The position numbers were made by a program, and so were the translations under genes. 15,070 nt of DNA from positions 1 through 15,070 of the forward strand of contig JASBZK010000045.1 of assembly GCA_029983505.1 (NCBI GenBank), read 5' to 3'. Every line of letters begins with the position of its first letter. The stretch's first letter is position 1. The stretch is from Porphyromonas sp. (GTDB taxonomy: Bacteria; Bacteroidota; Bacteroidia; Bacteroidales; Porphyromonadaceae). Positions 7,026 to 15,041 of the stretch are shown here, piece by piece. The notes below the pieces were generated by a model. It was not told the DNA's origin and did not search any database. It saw only the letters and a program-made list of their open reading frames with translations.

Positions 7026-7970
7026 TTACTGATAGAGACCGTCGCTGATGGATTCGTGACTGGACACACGGCGGATGGCTTCGGCAAAAAGTGGAGCCAC
7101 GGAGAGGCACTTCACATTACGACCGCCTTTGTGGTAGGGAATCGAGTTCGTGAAGACCATTTCGGTAAGCGCGCTCTGCTCTACCCGGGAAGTGGCAGGG
7201 TCGCTCATCACGGCGTGCGACGCAAGAGCGCGGACGGACTTGGCACCGTTTTCCATCATCAGGTTTGCCGCTTTGGTTATGGTGCCGGCAGTGTCGACGA
7301 TGTCGTCCACGAGGAGGACATCCTTACCCTCCACATCGCCGATGATGCGCATCTCTGCCACTACGTTGGCCTTGAGACGGAGTTTGTGGCAAATCACCAT
7401 AGGCACACCAAACCTGCGGGCATAGCTATTGGCACGTTTCGTACCTCCTACGTCCGGAGTGGCGATAACGAGGTTATCTTTGTCGATGTTGTTATTGATA
7501 TAGTCGTTGAAGATAGTAGAGGCATAGAGGTGATCCACCGGCAAATCGAAGAAGCCTTGAATCTGATCTGCGTGGAGATCCATCGTGATGAGCCTGTGAA
7601 TGCCGGCCACTTGCAGCAAATCGGCCACCAACTTTGCGCCGATAGAGACGCGGGGTTTGTCTTTGCGGTCCTGTCTGGCCCACCCGAAGTAGGGGATCAC
7701 GGCAGCGATATAGTGTGCACTGGCACGCTTGGCTGCGTCAATCATCAGCAGAAGTTCCATCAGATTGTCTGAGGATGGGTTCGTGGACTGAATGAGGTAG
7801 ACGTCTTTACCGCGGATGGACTCTTCGTAGGTGACGGAAAATTCGCCGTCCGCAAAGCGTTCGACTTTCATTTTGCCCAACTCTACGCCCAATTCTTTGC
7901 AGATCTCTTCTGCCAGGTACAAACTATTGGTTCCTGAAAAAATCAAGAAGTCGTTTGGCTGATTTTGCAT
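7026..7970 (-). CDS. prs: Ribose-phosphate pyrophosphokinase (PRPP synthetase)
   Basis: This 314-residue cytoplasmic enzyme transfers pyrophosphate from ATP to ribose 5-phosphate, giving PRPP for purine, pyrimidine, histidine, tryptophan and NAD synthesis. Visible family motifs are FADGE at 39-43, PYFGWARQDRK at 93-103 (ATP-contacting flexible loop), MDLHADQIQGF with H133, and the PRPP loop VLLVDDIVDTAGTI at 218-231. GGTKRA with K178 is also present. Length matches class I bacterial enzymes. The gene follows galE after 66 bases with no visible terminator between them, so some co-transcription is likely. No oddities are seen; the assignment is firm. Confidence 0.97.
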   Translation of the reverse strand: MQNQPNDFLIFSGTNSLYLAEEICKELGVELGKMKVERFADGEFSVTYEESIRGKDVYLIQSTNPSSDNLMELLLMIDAAKRASAHYIAAVIPYFGWARQDRKDKPRVSIGAKLVADLLQVAGIHRLITMDLHADQIQGFFDLPVDHLYASTIFNDYINNNIDKDNLVIATPDVGGTKRANSYARRFGVPMVICHKLRLKANVVAEMRIIGDVEGKDVLLVDDIVDTAGTITKAANLMMENGAKSVRALASHAVMSDPATSRVEQSALTEMVFTNSIPYHKGGRNVKCLSVAPLFAEAIRRVSSHESISDGLYQ

Positions 7971-8036
7971 ACCCTTTGTGCTCTTGTTTTACTGTTACAA
8001 CTATATTTTAGTGAGAGAGTAGTGTATCTGACTTGA

Positions 8037-9083
8037 TTATCTGCCCATTTGCTGATCCTTGATCTTGAGCTGCCATTTCCACGCATTGCGCAAGGTCTCT
8101 TCGAGCGGAATGGTGGCTTTCCAACCGAGGACGTTATTGGCAAACGTCGGGTCGGCCCAAACCTGCTCGATATCCCCTTCGCGACGCGGACCGAATTTGT
8201 GGGGGACTTTCACTCCGGTGGCTTTCTCAAAAGTGTCGATGAGCTCGATGACGGACACGCCTCTGCCCGTACCGATATTGAAGTACTCCATATCCGGGGT
8301 CTCTTGGTCACCAAGCATACGATCCATCGCTTTGACATGCGCTCTCGAGAGGTCGACCACGTCGATGTAGTCACGGATGCACGAACCGTCAGGGGTATTG
8401 TAATCGGTACCGAATACGGTCAACTCCTTACGGATGCCGGCAGCTGCCTGAGTGAGGTAAGGGCAGAGGTTCTGGGGCACGCCGGTGGGTAACTCCCCTA
8501 TGAGCGCGCTCTCGTGCCCCCCGATGGGGTTGAAGTAGCGCAGAGCTATGCCCTTGAAATGGGTGTAATCGGCATGCACCGCGTCACGAAGAATCTCCTC
8601 ATTGAATTGCTTGGAAGCTCCGTAGGGAGAGGTCGCCGGGCGGATGGGGGCGTTTTCTGTGACGGGAAGGTTCTCGGGATCCGGCTGTCCGTAGACCGTG
8701 CAAGAGGAAGAGAAGACGACCCCTTTGGAGCCAAATTCTTTCATCATATTAAGCACAGTGATTAGAGAGACCACATTATTGTAGTAGTACTCAAGCGGTT
8801 TCTGGACAGACTCACCCACAGCCTTAAATGCCGCGAAGTGAATCACGCCGTCAATCTGCCCCTCTTTGCGGAACATCTCCCGCATCGCACTTTCGTCGTT
8901 GCACGATATTTGGTAAAACGCAGGACGCACACCGGAGATTTGCTCGATGCCGTCAAGGACTTCGATTTTGGAATTGGAGAGGTCATCGGCTATGACCACA
9001 TCATAACCGGCAGCGAGTAGCTCCACGGTGGTATGAGAACCGATGTACCCCATACCTCCTGCAACAAGTATCTTTTTTCCCAT
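8037..9083 (-). CDS. galE: UDP-glucose 4-epimerase
   Basis: This 348-residue cytoplasmic enzyme interconverts UDP-glucose and UDP-galactose and supplies galactose units for surface polysaccharide or the Leloir pathway. It is an extended short-chain dehydrogenase: the NAD-binding glycine motif is G9-x-x-G12-x-x-G15 (GGMGYIG), the catalytic serine is probably S127 in FSSSCTVYG, and the catalytic pair is Y154 and K158 in SPYGASK. The C-terminal half has the usual RYFNPIGGH and NIGTGRGVSVIELI signatures. Length is close to the E. coli enzyme (338). It starts 61 bases after rnfA, and a candidate promoter in that gap suggests separate control. Specificity for the N-acetyl sugars as well cannot be excluded. 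Confidence 0.95.
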   Translation of the reverse strand: MGKKILVAGGMGYIGSHTTVELLAAGYDVVIADDLSNSKIEVLDGIEQISGVRPAFYQISCNDESAMREMFRKEGQIDGVIHFAAFKAVGESVQKPLEYYYNNVVSLITVLNMMKEFGSKGVVFSSSCTVYGQPDPENLPVTENAPIRPATSPYGASKQFNEEILRDAVHADYTHFKGIALRYFNPIGGHESALIGELPTGVPQNLCPYLTQAAAGIRKELTVFGTDYNTPDGSCIRDYIDVVDLSRAHVKAMDRMLGDQETPDMEYFNIGTGRGVSVIELIDTFEKATGVKVPHKFGPRREGDIEQVWADPTFANNVLGWKATIPLEETLRNAWKWQLKIKDQQMGR

Positions 9084-9120
9084 AATAAGAAGAAATACGA
9101 GATGATTTTCAAGTTCTTTA

Positions 9121-9128
9121 CAAAGTTA
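9121..9128 (-). promoter_or_regulatory. Candidate -7 box for galE
   Basis: The minus strand reads TAACTTTG, an exact match to TAnnTTTG, ending 37 bases before the galE ATG; transcription would begin near 9114. About 20 bases upstream there is TTAG (around 9150-9153), a three-of-four match to the -33 TTTG, located within the last codons of rnfA. It would let galE-prs be transcribed apart from the Rnf genes. Confidence 0.5.
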
Positions 9129-9144
9129 GGCAAAAACGGGGACT

Positions 9145-9717
9145 TTACACTAACCCGGTGAAGCCGATGAATGCCAAAGAAAGTATCCCGGCAGTCAGAA
9201 GTGCGATAGGGATACCCCTGAAGGGAGCGGGAACCGCGGTTTTGTCGAGTTGCTCACGGATGGAGGCAAAAATCGAGATCGCAAGCGTGTAGCCTATGGC
9301 TATCGAGACAGCGTAGACAATGGCTTCGGCCAGATCGTAGTCCTTCTGAATCACAAGGATGGTCACACCGAGGATGACGCAGTTGGTCGTGATTAGCGGC
9401 AGATAGACACCGAGCGCCTGAAAGAGCGCGGGAGAGATCTTTTTGAGGATGAGCTCAAGCATTTGAACCAGCGCTGCGATGACGAGGATGAAAGCTATGT
9501 TTTGCATATAGCCCAGTTCCAACGGATCGAGGACCAATTTCTGGATGCCGAAAGTCACCAATGTGGCTATCGTGAGCACGAAAGCGACAGCTGCGCCCAT
9601 TCCCACGGACGTAGAGAGCTTTTTGGAGACGCCGAGGAAAGGACAGATGCCGAGAAACTGAGAGAAGACAACGTTATTGACCAGAACGGCAGTAACGAAT
9701 AGTACGAAATACTCCAT
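9145..9717 (-). CDS. rnfA: Rnf electron transport complex subunit A
   Basis: This is a 190-residue integral membrane protein with about six membrane helices. RnfA and RnfE are related, inverted-topology subunits at the core of the complex; in the homologous Nqr complex their counterparts hold a shared iron-sulfur centre through paired membrane cysteines. Here those are C25 in FLGICPFLG and C113 in TTNCVILGV, both preserved. The opening MEYFVLFVTAVLVNNVVFSQ is typical of the family. It is the last gene of the Rnf run, 24 bases after rnfE. Without its context it could be confused with NqrE, but the surrounding B, C, D and G genes settle it. Confidence 0.95.
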   Translation of the reverse strand: MEYFVLFVTAVLVNNVVFSQFLGICPFLGVSKKLSTSVGMGAAVAFVLTIATLVTFGIQKLVLDPLELGYMQNIAFILVIAALVQMLELILKKISPALFQALGVYLPLITTNCVILGVTILVIQKDYDLAEAIVYAVSIAIGYTLAISIFASIREQLDKTAVPAPFRGIPIALLTAGILSLAFIGFTGLV

Positions 9718-9741
9718 ATCGGGATGCTAATGGGTGTGATC

Positions 9742-10323
9742 TTATTTGGAGAAAGCGTTTTTCGTGGCAATCATCAACCCAAGAGCGATGAAAGCACCCG
9801 GTGCGAGGATGAAGACGAGCGCACCGTATCCGGAAGGAAAAATGGAGCTGTCAAAGATGCTCCCTTTGCCCAAAAATTCACGGATGGATCCGAGGATCGT
9901 AAGGGAGATGGTAAAGCCAAGTCCCATCCCGAGACCGTCAAGAGCCGAGGAAAATACCCCGTTTTTGGAAGCGAAGGCTTCCGCACGTCCGAGCACGATG
10001 CAATTGACCACGATAAGCGGCAAGAAGATGCCGAGCGAAGCGTAGAGTGCGGGCAGATAGGCCTGCACCAACAATTGGATCACGGTGGTAAACGTGGCGA
10101 TGACGACAATGAATGCCGGTATGCGTACTTTGTCCGGGATGAGGTTTTTGATGGCAGAGATAACCATATTCGAGCAGAGAAGCACGAATGTGGTGGCCAG
10201 TCCCATCCCCATACCGTTGAACGAACTCGAAGTGGTCCCGAGGGTGGGACACATCCCGAGCAGGAGGACGAGTGTAGGGTTCTCTTTGAGAAGACCGTTG
10301 GTAAAGATGCTGAGCTTACTCAT
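9742..10323 (-). CDS. rnfE: Rnf electron transport complex subunit E
   Basis: This 193-residue membrane protein has about six helices and is homologous to RnfA and to NqrD. The core motifs are ENPTLVLLLGMCPTLGTT with C25 and LIVVNCIVLGRAEAFA with C108, the cysteine pair expected to ligate the intramembrane iron-sulfur centre with RnfA. The segment GLGFTISLTILGSIREFLGKGSIF near residues 134-157 is also a family hallmark. It starts 13 bases after the rnfG stop and ends 24 bases before rnfA. Length and motifs are normal. Confidence 0.95.
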   Translation of the reverse strand: MSKLSIFTNGLLKENPTLVLLLGMCPTLGTTSSSFNGMGMGLATTFVLLCSNMVISAIKNLIPDKVRIPAFIVVIATFTTVIQLLVQAYLPALYASLGIFLPLIVVNCIVLGRAEAFASKNGVFSSALDGLGMGLGFTISLTILGSIREFLGKGSIFDSSIFPSGYGALVFILAPGAFIALGLMIATKNAFSK

Positions 10324-10336
10324 AGTGCTTGATGAT

Positions 10337-10930
10337 TTACTTGATGAGGTTTTCGCTTACGGCCTTTTGGTATGCGGCTTGCGCGTTATTGAGCGCGCCG
10401 AGGAATGCCCTACTCGAGATCGTCGCTGCCGTAATCGCGTCCACGCTGCCTCCGTCCTTCTTTACCCGGAGCGGCTCGAGAAGCGATAGCCCAAGGACAT
10501 TCGCACCGGTACCTTCTTTGCGGAAATGACCGTCCATTTCCGCTCCGAGTCCCGGGGTCTCGGCTTGCTGGAGTACCGTGTAATTGATGATTGTACTCTT
10601 TACATCTATCCCGACGAGAACCCTGATGTCTCCGGAGAACCCGTCGTGCGAGAGGCTTTCGATGGCTGCGCCTACCGTCTCTCCGCCTTTCTTGGCAGGA
10701 TAAATGTTATACAGGTCACCATTCATCTCGACCTCCAGCTTTTCTGCATACGGATCATTGTCAAAAGGAGGTGTGACGTTTTGAATGCCTTCGACAAGCC
10801 TCTTCTGGTTCCCTGCGGCAATGGTCTCTTTGGTGCTGTCGTTGACGAAAGCCAAAAGCGCTGCCGCCACCCCACAGATAAGCGTGAGGGAGATGAGCAT
10901 ATTTTTGAACGAGGAACTTAACTTCTGCAT
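10337..10930 (-). CDS. rnfG: Rnf electron transport complex subunit G (flavoprotein)
   Basis: This 197-residue protein is anchored by one N-terminal membrane helix (about 11-29), with the rest in the periplasm. The FMN-binding domain carries DAITAAT at 164-170, matching the ApbE flavin-transferase recognition pattern, so FMN is expected to be attached through phosphoester linkage to T170. The preceding ETPGLGAEM segment (124-132) is also conserved in RnfG and NqrC. It relays electrons across the complex between RnfD and the membrane iron-sulfur centre. It starts 27 bases after rnfD. No ApbE gene is in the window, so it must lie elsewhere. Confidence 0.95.
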   Translation of the reverse strand: MQKLSSSFKNMLISLTLICGVAAALLAFVNDSTKETIAAGNQKRLVEGIQNVTPPFDNDPYAEKLEVEMNGDLYNIYPAKKGGETVGAAIESLSHDGFSGDIRVLVGIDVKSTIINYTVLQQAETPGLGAEMDGHFRKEGTGANVLGLSLLEPLRVKKDGGSVDAITAATISSRAFLGALNNAQAAYQKAVSENLIK

Positions 10931-10957
10931 AATCTCTTACGAAACTTGGTCGAAAAC

Positions 10958-11986
10958 TTATTTCTGCTTCTCTCCACGGACTTGACCGAAGAGGTGAGGT
11001 TGGGAGAACCGGTTAATCATCGGCGTAAATGCGTTCATCACAAGGATGGCAAAGGACATCCCCTCCGGGTAACTACCAAAGAGACGGATGAGCATAGTCA
11101 AGAGTCCTATACATACACCATAGAGGATTTGCCCCGACCTCGTCATCGGAGACGTGCTGTAGTCTGTGGCCATAAAGATGGCGCCGATCAGGAGACCGCC
11201 GCTAAGGAGATGGTACAGGGGGCTGACATACAGCGTGGGATTGACGAGATGCATCACCCCGGCGAAGACGAAAACCGTCACAAGGATGGAGACGGGTATT
11301 TCCCAAGTAATCACTCTGCGGATGAGGAGGTAAATACCGCCCAAGATCAGAGCGACGGCAGAGACTTCGCCGAGCGAACCGCCTACTTGCCCCAAAAAGA
11401 GATCCCTCAGAGAACTGAGCGACTGCATCGGAAACTCCGGATTACCGCTTGCGATGCCCTTTATCGTCGCCAAAGGCGTGGCAGAGGAGACGGCATCCAT
11501 AGAGGCCGTGGTGACCGCATTATGGGCACTCTCCATCACCTCCCGGACTCTCGGCCAGGTCGTCATCTGCTGAGGGAAGCTGACGAGAAGGAAGACGCGC
11601 CCCAGAATGGCGGGATTAAAGATATTGGCTCCGATGCCGCCAAAAGCCATCTTGCCGATACCTATGGCCACAAGTGCGCCGATGACCACAATCCACCAAG
11701 GGAGCTCGGACGGCAGATTGAGACCGAGGAGCAAACCGGTGATGATCGCCGAGCCGTCCGTGATACTCATCCCGTCCTGCCCCATCATAAAGCGCCCGAT
11801 AAGGAACTCGAAGACCACACAGGAAGCGACGGAAATAAGAGAGAGGAAGAGAGCATTCCACCCGAAAAAGACCACGGAAGCAATGAGGGCGGGAATAAGC
11901 GCAAGTACCACGCGGTACATATTTTTCTCGATGCTGTCCCCGCTGTGGATGTGGGGAGAGGGAGAAACCAATAATTTCTGATTCAT
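10958..11986 (-). CDS. rnfD: Rnf electron transport complex subunit D (flavoprotein)
   Basis: This 342-residue membrane protein has roughly nine or ten helices and is homologous to NqrB. It opens with LLVSPSPHIHSGDSIEKNM, the family's usual start. The covalent FMN site is DAVSSAT at 164-170, fitting the ApbE motif with T170 as the flavinylated residue. Other family stretches are ITDGSAIITGLLLGLNLP (75-92) and FGGIGANIFNPAILGR (115-130), and MATDYSTSPMT toward the C-terminus. It takes part in sodium or proton translocation driven by electron flow. It lies between rnfC (47-base gap) and rnfG. Its leader shares the 10-mer AACACAATAC with that of rnfB. Confidence 0.95.
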   Translation of the reverse strand: MNQKLLVSPSPHIHSGDSIEKNMYRVVLALIPALIASVVFFGWNALFLSLISVASCVVFEFLIGRFMMGQDGMSITDGSAIITGLLLGLNLPSELPWWIVVIGALVAIGIGKMAFGGIGANIFNPAILGRVFLLVSFPQQMTTWPRVREVMESAHNAVTTASMDAVSSATPLATIKGIASGNPEFPMQSLSSLRDLFLGQVGGSLGEVSAVALILGGIYLLIRRVITWEIPVSILVTVFVFAGVMHLVNPTLYVSPLYHLLSGGLLIGAIFMATDYSTSPMTRSGQILYGVCIGLLTMLIRLFGSYPEGMSFAILVMNAFTPMINRFSQPHLFGQVRGEKQK

Positions 11987-12033
11987 CGTATTGTGTTGTA
12001 TGACTACCTATTCGTTTGGATGAATGACTTCCA

Positions 12034-13368
12034 TCAGGATTTTCTTGAGCGGATGATGCCCCCGACTACGGCTTTACCCTGACGGATTCGGTCGAGCAGT
12101 GGGCGGTTGGCGGGGCAGGTAAAGCTGCAACTGCCGCACTCGATGCAGTCCATAATGTGGTTTTTCTCCAAAGTATCCCACTCTTTGTACACCGTGTCCC
12201 TCATTAAGAATGCAGGGTTAAGTCCCATAGGGCAGACGTGTACGCACTTGGCGCAACGTATGCAGTTGCGCATCGGCTTTCGCTTAGTTTCCTTGACACT
12301 GAGGATAAGGATACCGCTTGTCCCCTTGGTTACCGGCACATCGGTAGTGACAAGCGCTTTACCCATCATCGGTCCACCGCTGATGACTTTGCCCGTGTTT
12401 TCGGGAAGGCCGCCGGCTGCCTCGATCAGTTTGTCCGCGGAAGTCCCGATGCGGACGAGGAAGTTGGCCGGTGTTTTGATATCCTTCCCGGTCACCGTAA
12501 CCACTCGCTCGAAGAGCGGCTTATTTTTCATCACTGCTTCGTAGATGGCAAGGGTGGTACCGACGTTTTGGACTACGGCTCCCACGGAGATGGGCAGCTG
12601 TCCGCTCTTTACCTGGCGGCGCATCACTGCGTCGATGAGTTGTTTCTCGCCCCCTTGCGGGTAGCGGACTTTCAGCGGCATCACCTCGATGCCCGTATAG
12701 CCCTTTGCTATCCGGGTGAGGTTCTCTATCGCGTCCGGCTTATTTTCTTCCACTCCGATGACGGCCTTGGAGACGCCGAGTGCTTTCTTCAAAAGGGTGG
12801 CGCCTACGATGATCTCTTCGCCCCTTTCGAGCATTATCCGGTGGTCGGCCGTGAGATATGGCTCACACTCTACACCGTTGATGATGACGAGCTCGGCCTT
12901 TGTGCCTTTTGGCGGCATCAGTTTCACCTGTGTCGGGAAGGTGGCTCCCCCCATACCCACGATACCGAGCTCACCTATTTTCTTCACGATCTCTTCAGGA
13001 GAAAGGGACGTCTCGCGCACGATCTCGGACGAACGGTCTATACCCTCTTCCCAGGTATCCAGTCCGTCACTCTGTATGGTGACGACCGTCTTTTTGTACC
13101 CACCGGCATCGACGACCTCTTCGGTCTTTTGGACAGTCCCGGAGATGGAGGAGTGGATGTTTGCCGAGACAAATCCGCCCGCCTTGGCAATTATGGTGCC
13201 CACTTTGACGAGGTCTCCTTTTTTGACCAAGACCTGAGCCGGTGCACCGATGTGTTGGGATATGGGGATATGTACAATGTCAGGCAACTTTGCCGGTGTG
13301 ATGGGCACTCCGGCGGAAATCTTATTGGCTGAGGGATGAATGCCTCCGATCCTGAATGTGTGTGCCAT
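12034..13368 (-). CDS. rnfC: Rnf electron transport complex subunit C (NADH-side iron-sulfur protein)
   Basis: This 444-residue peripheral subunit on the cytoplasmic side interacts with NAD(H) and FMN. The N-terminal barrel begins with GGIHPSANK. The nucleotide/FMN-binding part shows MGGATFPTQVKLMPP and NGVECEPYLTADHR, as in complex I NuoF homologues. Two [4Fe-4S] motifs follow: C369, C372, C375, C379 and C408, C411, C414, C418, both CxxCxxCxxxCP. The tail ends soon after the second motif, without the long alanine-rich extension seen in enterobacterial RnfC/RsxC, which is usual for anaerobes. It starts 59 bases after rnfB. Confidence 0.96.
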   Translation of the reverse strand: MAHTFRIGGIHPSANKISAGVPITPAKLPDIVHIPISQHIGAPAQVLVKKGDLVKVGTIIAKAGGFVSANIHSSISGTVQKTEEVVDAGGYKKTVVTIQSDGLDTWEEGIDRSSEIVRETSLSPEEIVKKIGELGIVGMGGATFPTQVKLMPPKGTKAELVIINGVECEPYLTADHRIMLERGEEIIVGATLLKKALGVSKAVIGVEENKPDAIENLTRIAKGYTGIEVMPLKVRYPQGGEKQLIDAVMRRQVKSGQLPISVGAVVQNVGTTLAIYEAVMKNKPLFERVVTVTGKDIKTPANFLVRIGTSADKLIEAAGGLPENTGKVISGGPMMGKALVTTDVPVTKGTSGILILSVKETKRKPMRNCIRCAKCVHVCPMGLNPAFLMRDTVYKEWDTLEKNHIMDCIECGSCSFTCPANRPLLDRIRQGKAVVGGIIRSRKS

Positions 13369-13427
13369 TGAGATTATATACTAAAATAAGGTGTGTTACG
13401 TTCTCTGGTTTTGGTGTCCCTTCTCTT

Positions 13428-14318
13428 TTAGGCTTGCCCGTTGGCGGTGGTAGCGGTGTCGGAAGTTTCCATCGTCACCGCCTTAGCTTTGAGTGGCGGA
13501 AAATTCAGATCGTGGATGGCGCCTGTGGGACACACGGGGACGCACTTTCGGCAGAGACGGCACTTGCCGGAGTCAATGAAAGCCAGATTGTTTTCCACCG
13601 TTATGGCATCGAACTTACACTCTTTGAGGCAAAGGGAGCAGCCGATACAGGAGACATTGCAGGCTTTGCGGGCCACAGCTCCCTTGTCTTTATTGACGCA
13701 AGAGACGAAGACCCTCTTGCCCCCATTGCTCGTCTTGCCGACAGGACCCTGTTTCCGGAGCTCTATGATCATCTTGGGGCAGGCTTTGACGCACTTCCCG
13801 CATGCGGTGCACTTCCACTCGTCTACTTCGGGCAGTCCCGTCCGGGGATTCATCCGGATGGCATCAAAGTCACAAACGAGGGTGCAATCCCCCATCCCGT
13901 AGCAGCCCCACTGGCATCCGGTCTCCCCGCCATAGAGCTGTGCAGCGATGGCACAAGACTTCACGCCGTCATAGTCATTTGTGCGGGGACGGTTCTCGCA
14001 AGAACCGTTGCAGCGCACCACTGCGATTTTGCGGTCGGCAGCTTCCACTGTTCTTCCCAAAATCTCGCCCACCTTGGACATCGTGTCATTGCCCCCCACG
14101 GTACAAAACAGACCGTCAAGTGTATCGGACTGCACGCAGGCTTCGGCAAATCCCTTGCATCCGGGGTAGCCGCACCCGCCACAATTTGCCTGGGGCAGCA
14201 CTTCGTTGACTTGATCGATGCGCGGGTCTTCTTCCACGCGAAACTTTTTAGCCACCGAGTAGAGCAGTCCCGAAGAAACGGCTCCGACAACGGCGAGGAA
14301 TGCGATGCTTTCAACCAT
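13428..14318 (-). CDS. rnfB: Rnf electron transport complex subunit B (ferredoxin-like, multi-cluster)
   Basis: This 296-residue subunit is the entry point for ferredoxin electrons. An N-terminal membrane anchor covers about 4-22. The first cluster motif has C46, C49, C54 and C72 in NCGGCGYPGC. A middle region with C103, C107 and C122 is followed by ferredoxin-type quartets: C135/C139/C145/C149, C170/C173/C176/C180, C224/C227/C230/C234 and C253/C256/C259/C263. This is the long, cluster-rich version typical of anaerobes, not the short enterobacterial form. In the 145-149 motif the usual proline after the last cysteine is D150. The C-terminus is a low-complexity tail rich in T and A. It lies 36 bases after rseC. 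Confidence 0.95.
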   Translation of the reverse strand: MVESIAFLAVVGAVSSGLLYSVAKKFRVEEDPRIDQVNEVLPQANCGGCGYPGCKGFAEACVQSDTLDGLFCTVGGNDTMSKVGEILGRTVEAADRKIAVVRCNGSCENRPRTNDYDGVKSCAIAAQLYGGETGCQWGCYGMGDCTLVCDFDAIRMNPRTGLPEVDEWKCTACGKCVKACPKMIIELRKQGPVGKTSNGGKRVFVSCVNKDKGAVARKACNVSCIGCSLCLKECKFDAITVENNLAFIDSGKCRLCRKCVPVCPTGAIHDLNFPPLKAKAVTMETSDTATTANGQA

Positions 14319-14354
14319 ATTATTTGTATTGTGTTACGCTACGTTTTATGTTCA

Positions 14355-14831
14355 TCAGCAAATTCTGTCGCCCTCTGAAGCGACAGAACTTATTTTGTAG
14401 TACAGAATTTTCTTCAGTCGGTCTCTCATCAGTCTGAGCACCAGCCCGTAGAGCAAAAGAAGCCCGGTTAGAACCCCCGCGATGACGCCATCCGTAGCTC
14501 CCGAGCGAGAGAGTAAGACGGCAGCGAAGACAAGTACGGCAAGGGGGATGATGAAGGCATACAGAGCGCCCTTGAGTCGCAATCTCGGCGCTTCTTCGAG
14601 CGTGACGTTGTCTCCCGGGCACAGCCCGATCGGGAAATCATAGACCGTGACGATCCGTGCAGACCTATCCTGCTTCTCACCATTTTCCTTCCCGGATTGA
14701 TCCTTCTTGCCGGAAGACATACAGCTGTCGTAGAGCGCACAAGCCCCGCAAGCCTCCTCAGAGGCATCCGAGACGAGGACCTGTATTTCTTCGGGGGAAA
14801 CAGACTGAATTACTCCGGTAAGCTGTGCCAT
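14355..14831 (-). CDS. rseC: RseC/MucC-family protein, first gene of the Rnf operon
   Basis: This 158-residue protein has a short N-terminal domain with C28, C31 and C37 (CGACALYDSC), a charged linker at about 40-58, then a small beta-type stretch and two membrane helices at about 88-107 and 112-132. This is the RseC layout. In E. coli RseC takes part in the SoxR-reducing Rsx complex, the Rnf homologue. In Bacteroidales the gene regularly precedes rnfB. Its job here is probably assembly or redox tuning of Rnf; no SoxR or sigma-E genes are in view. Start choice is supported by the GVIQSVSPEEIQV opening, typical of the family. It begins the run rseC-rnfBCDGEA. Confidence 0.9.
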   Translation of the reverse strand: MAQLTGVIQSVSPEEIQVLVSDASEEACGACALYDSCMSSGKKDQSGKENGEKQDRSARIVTVYDFPIGLCPGDNVTLEEAPRLRLKGALYAFIIPLAVLVFAAVLLSRSGATDGVIAGVLTGLLLLYGLVLRLMRDRLKKILYYKISSVASEGDRIC

Positions 14832-14943
14832 TTGGCTCTATTGTGATTTTTATCGAAATTGAAGGAGATGAGGAAAGTAGTGCCTGACAGTGAGTGCCGC
14901 AGAAAACAGACCAGTGTCCGACTTTGTTTAGCTCTCATACCCG

Positions 14944-14951
14944 CAAAAGTA
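14944..14951 (-). promoter_or_regulatory. Candidate -7 box for the rseC-rnf operon
   Basis: The minus strand reads TACTTTTG, fitting TAnnTTTG. Transcription would start near 14937, giving a leader of about 105 bases before the rseC ATG. No TTTG is found at the normal -33 distance; the nearest (14983-14986) leaves a 31-base gap, too far. The call is therefore tentative. Confidence 0.4.
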
Positions 14952-15041
14952 ATCATTTCTCACGACATTTATAAGGGTGAAGCAAAGAGTCCCAGGGCAA
15001 ACGCATTATAAACTTTGCTAACAAAGAATCATCTGATAAAG

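Noticed and set aside
10946..14378. Several long plus-strand frames opposite rnfD, rnfC and rnfB
   Set aside because: The predicted proteins are rich in R, H and D with no family features, while the minus-strand Rnf proteins are full-length with intact motifs.
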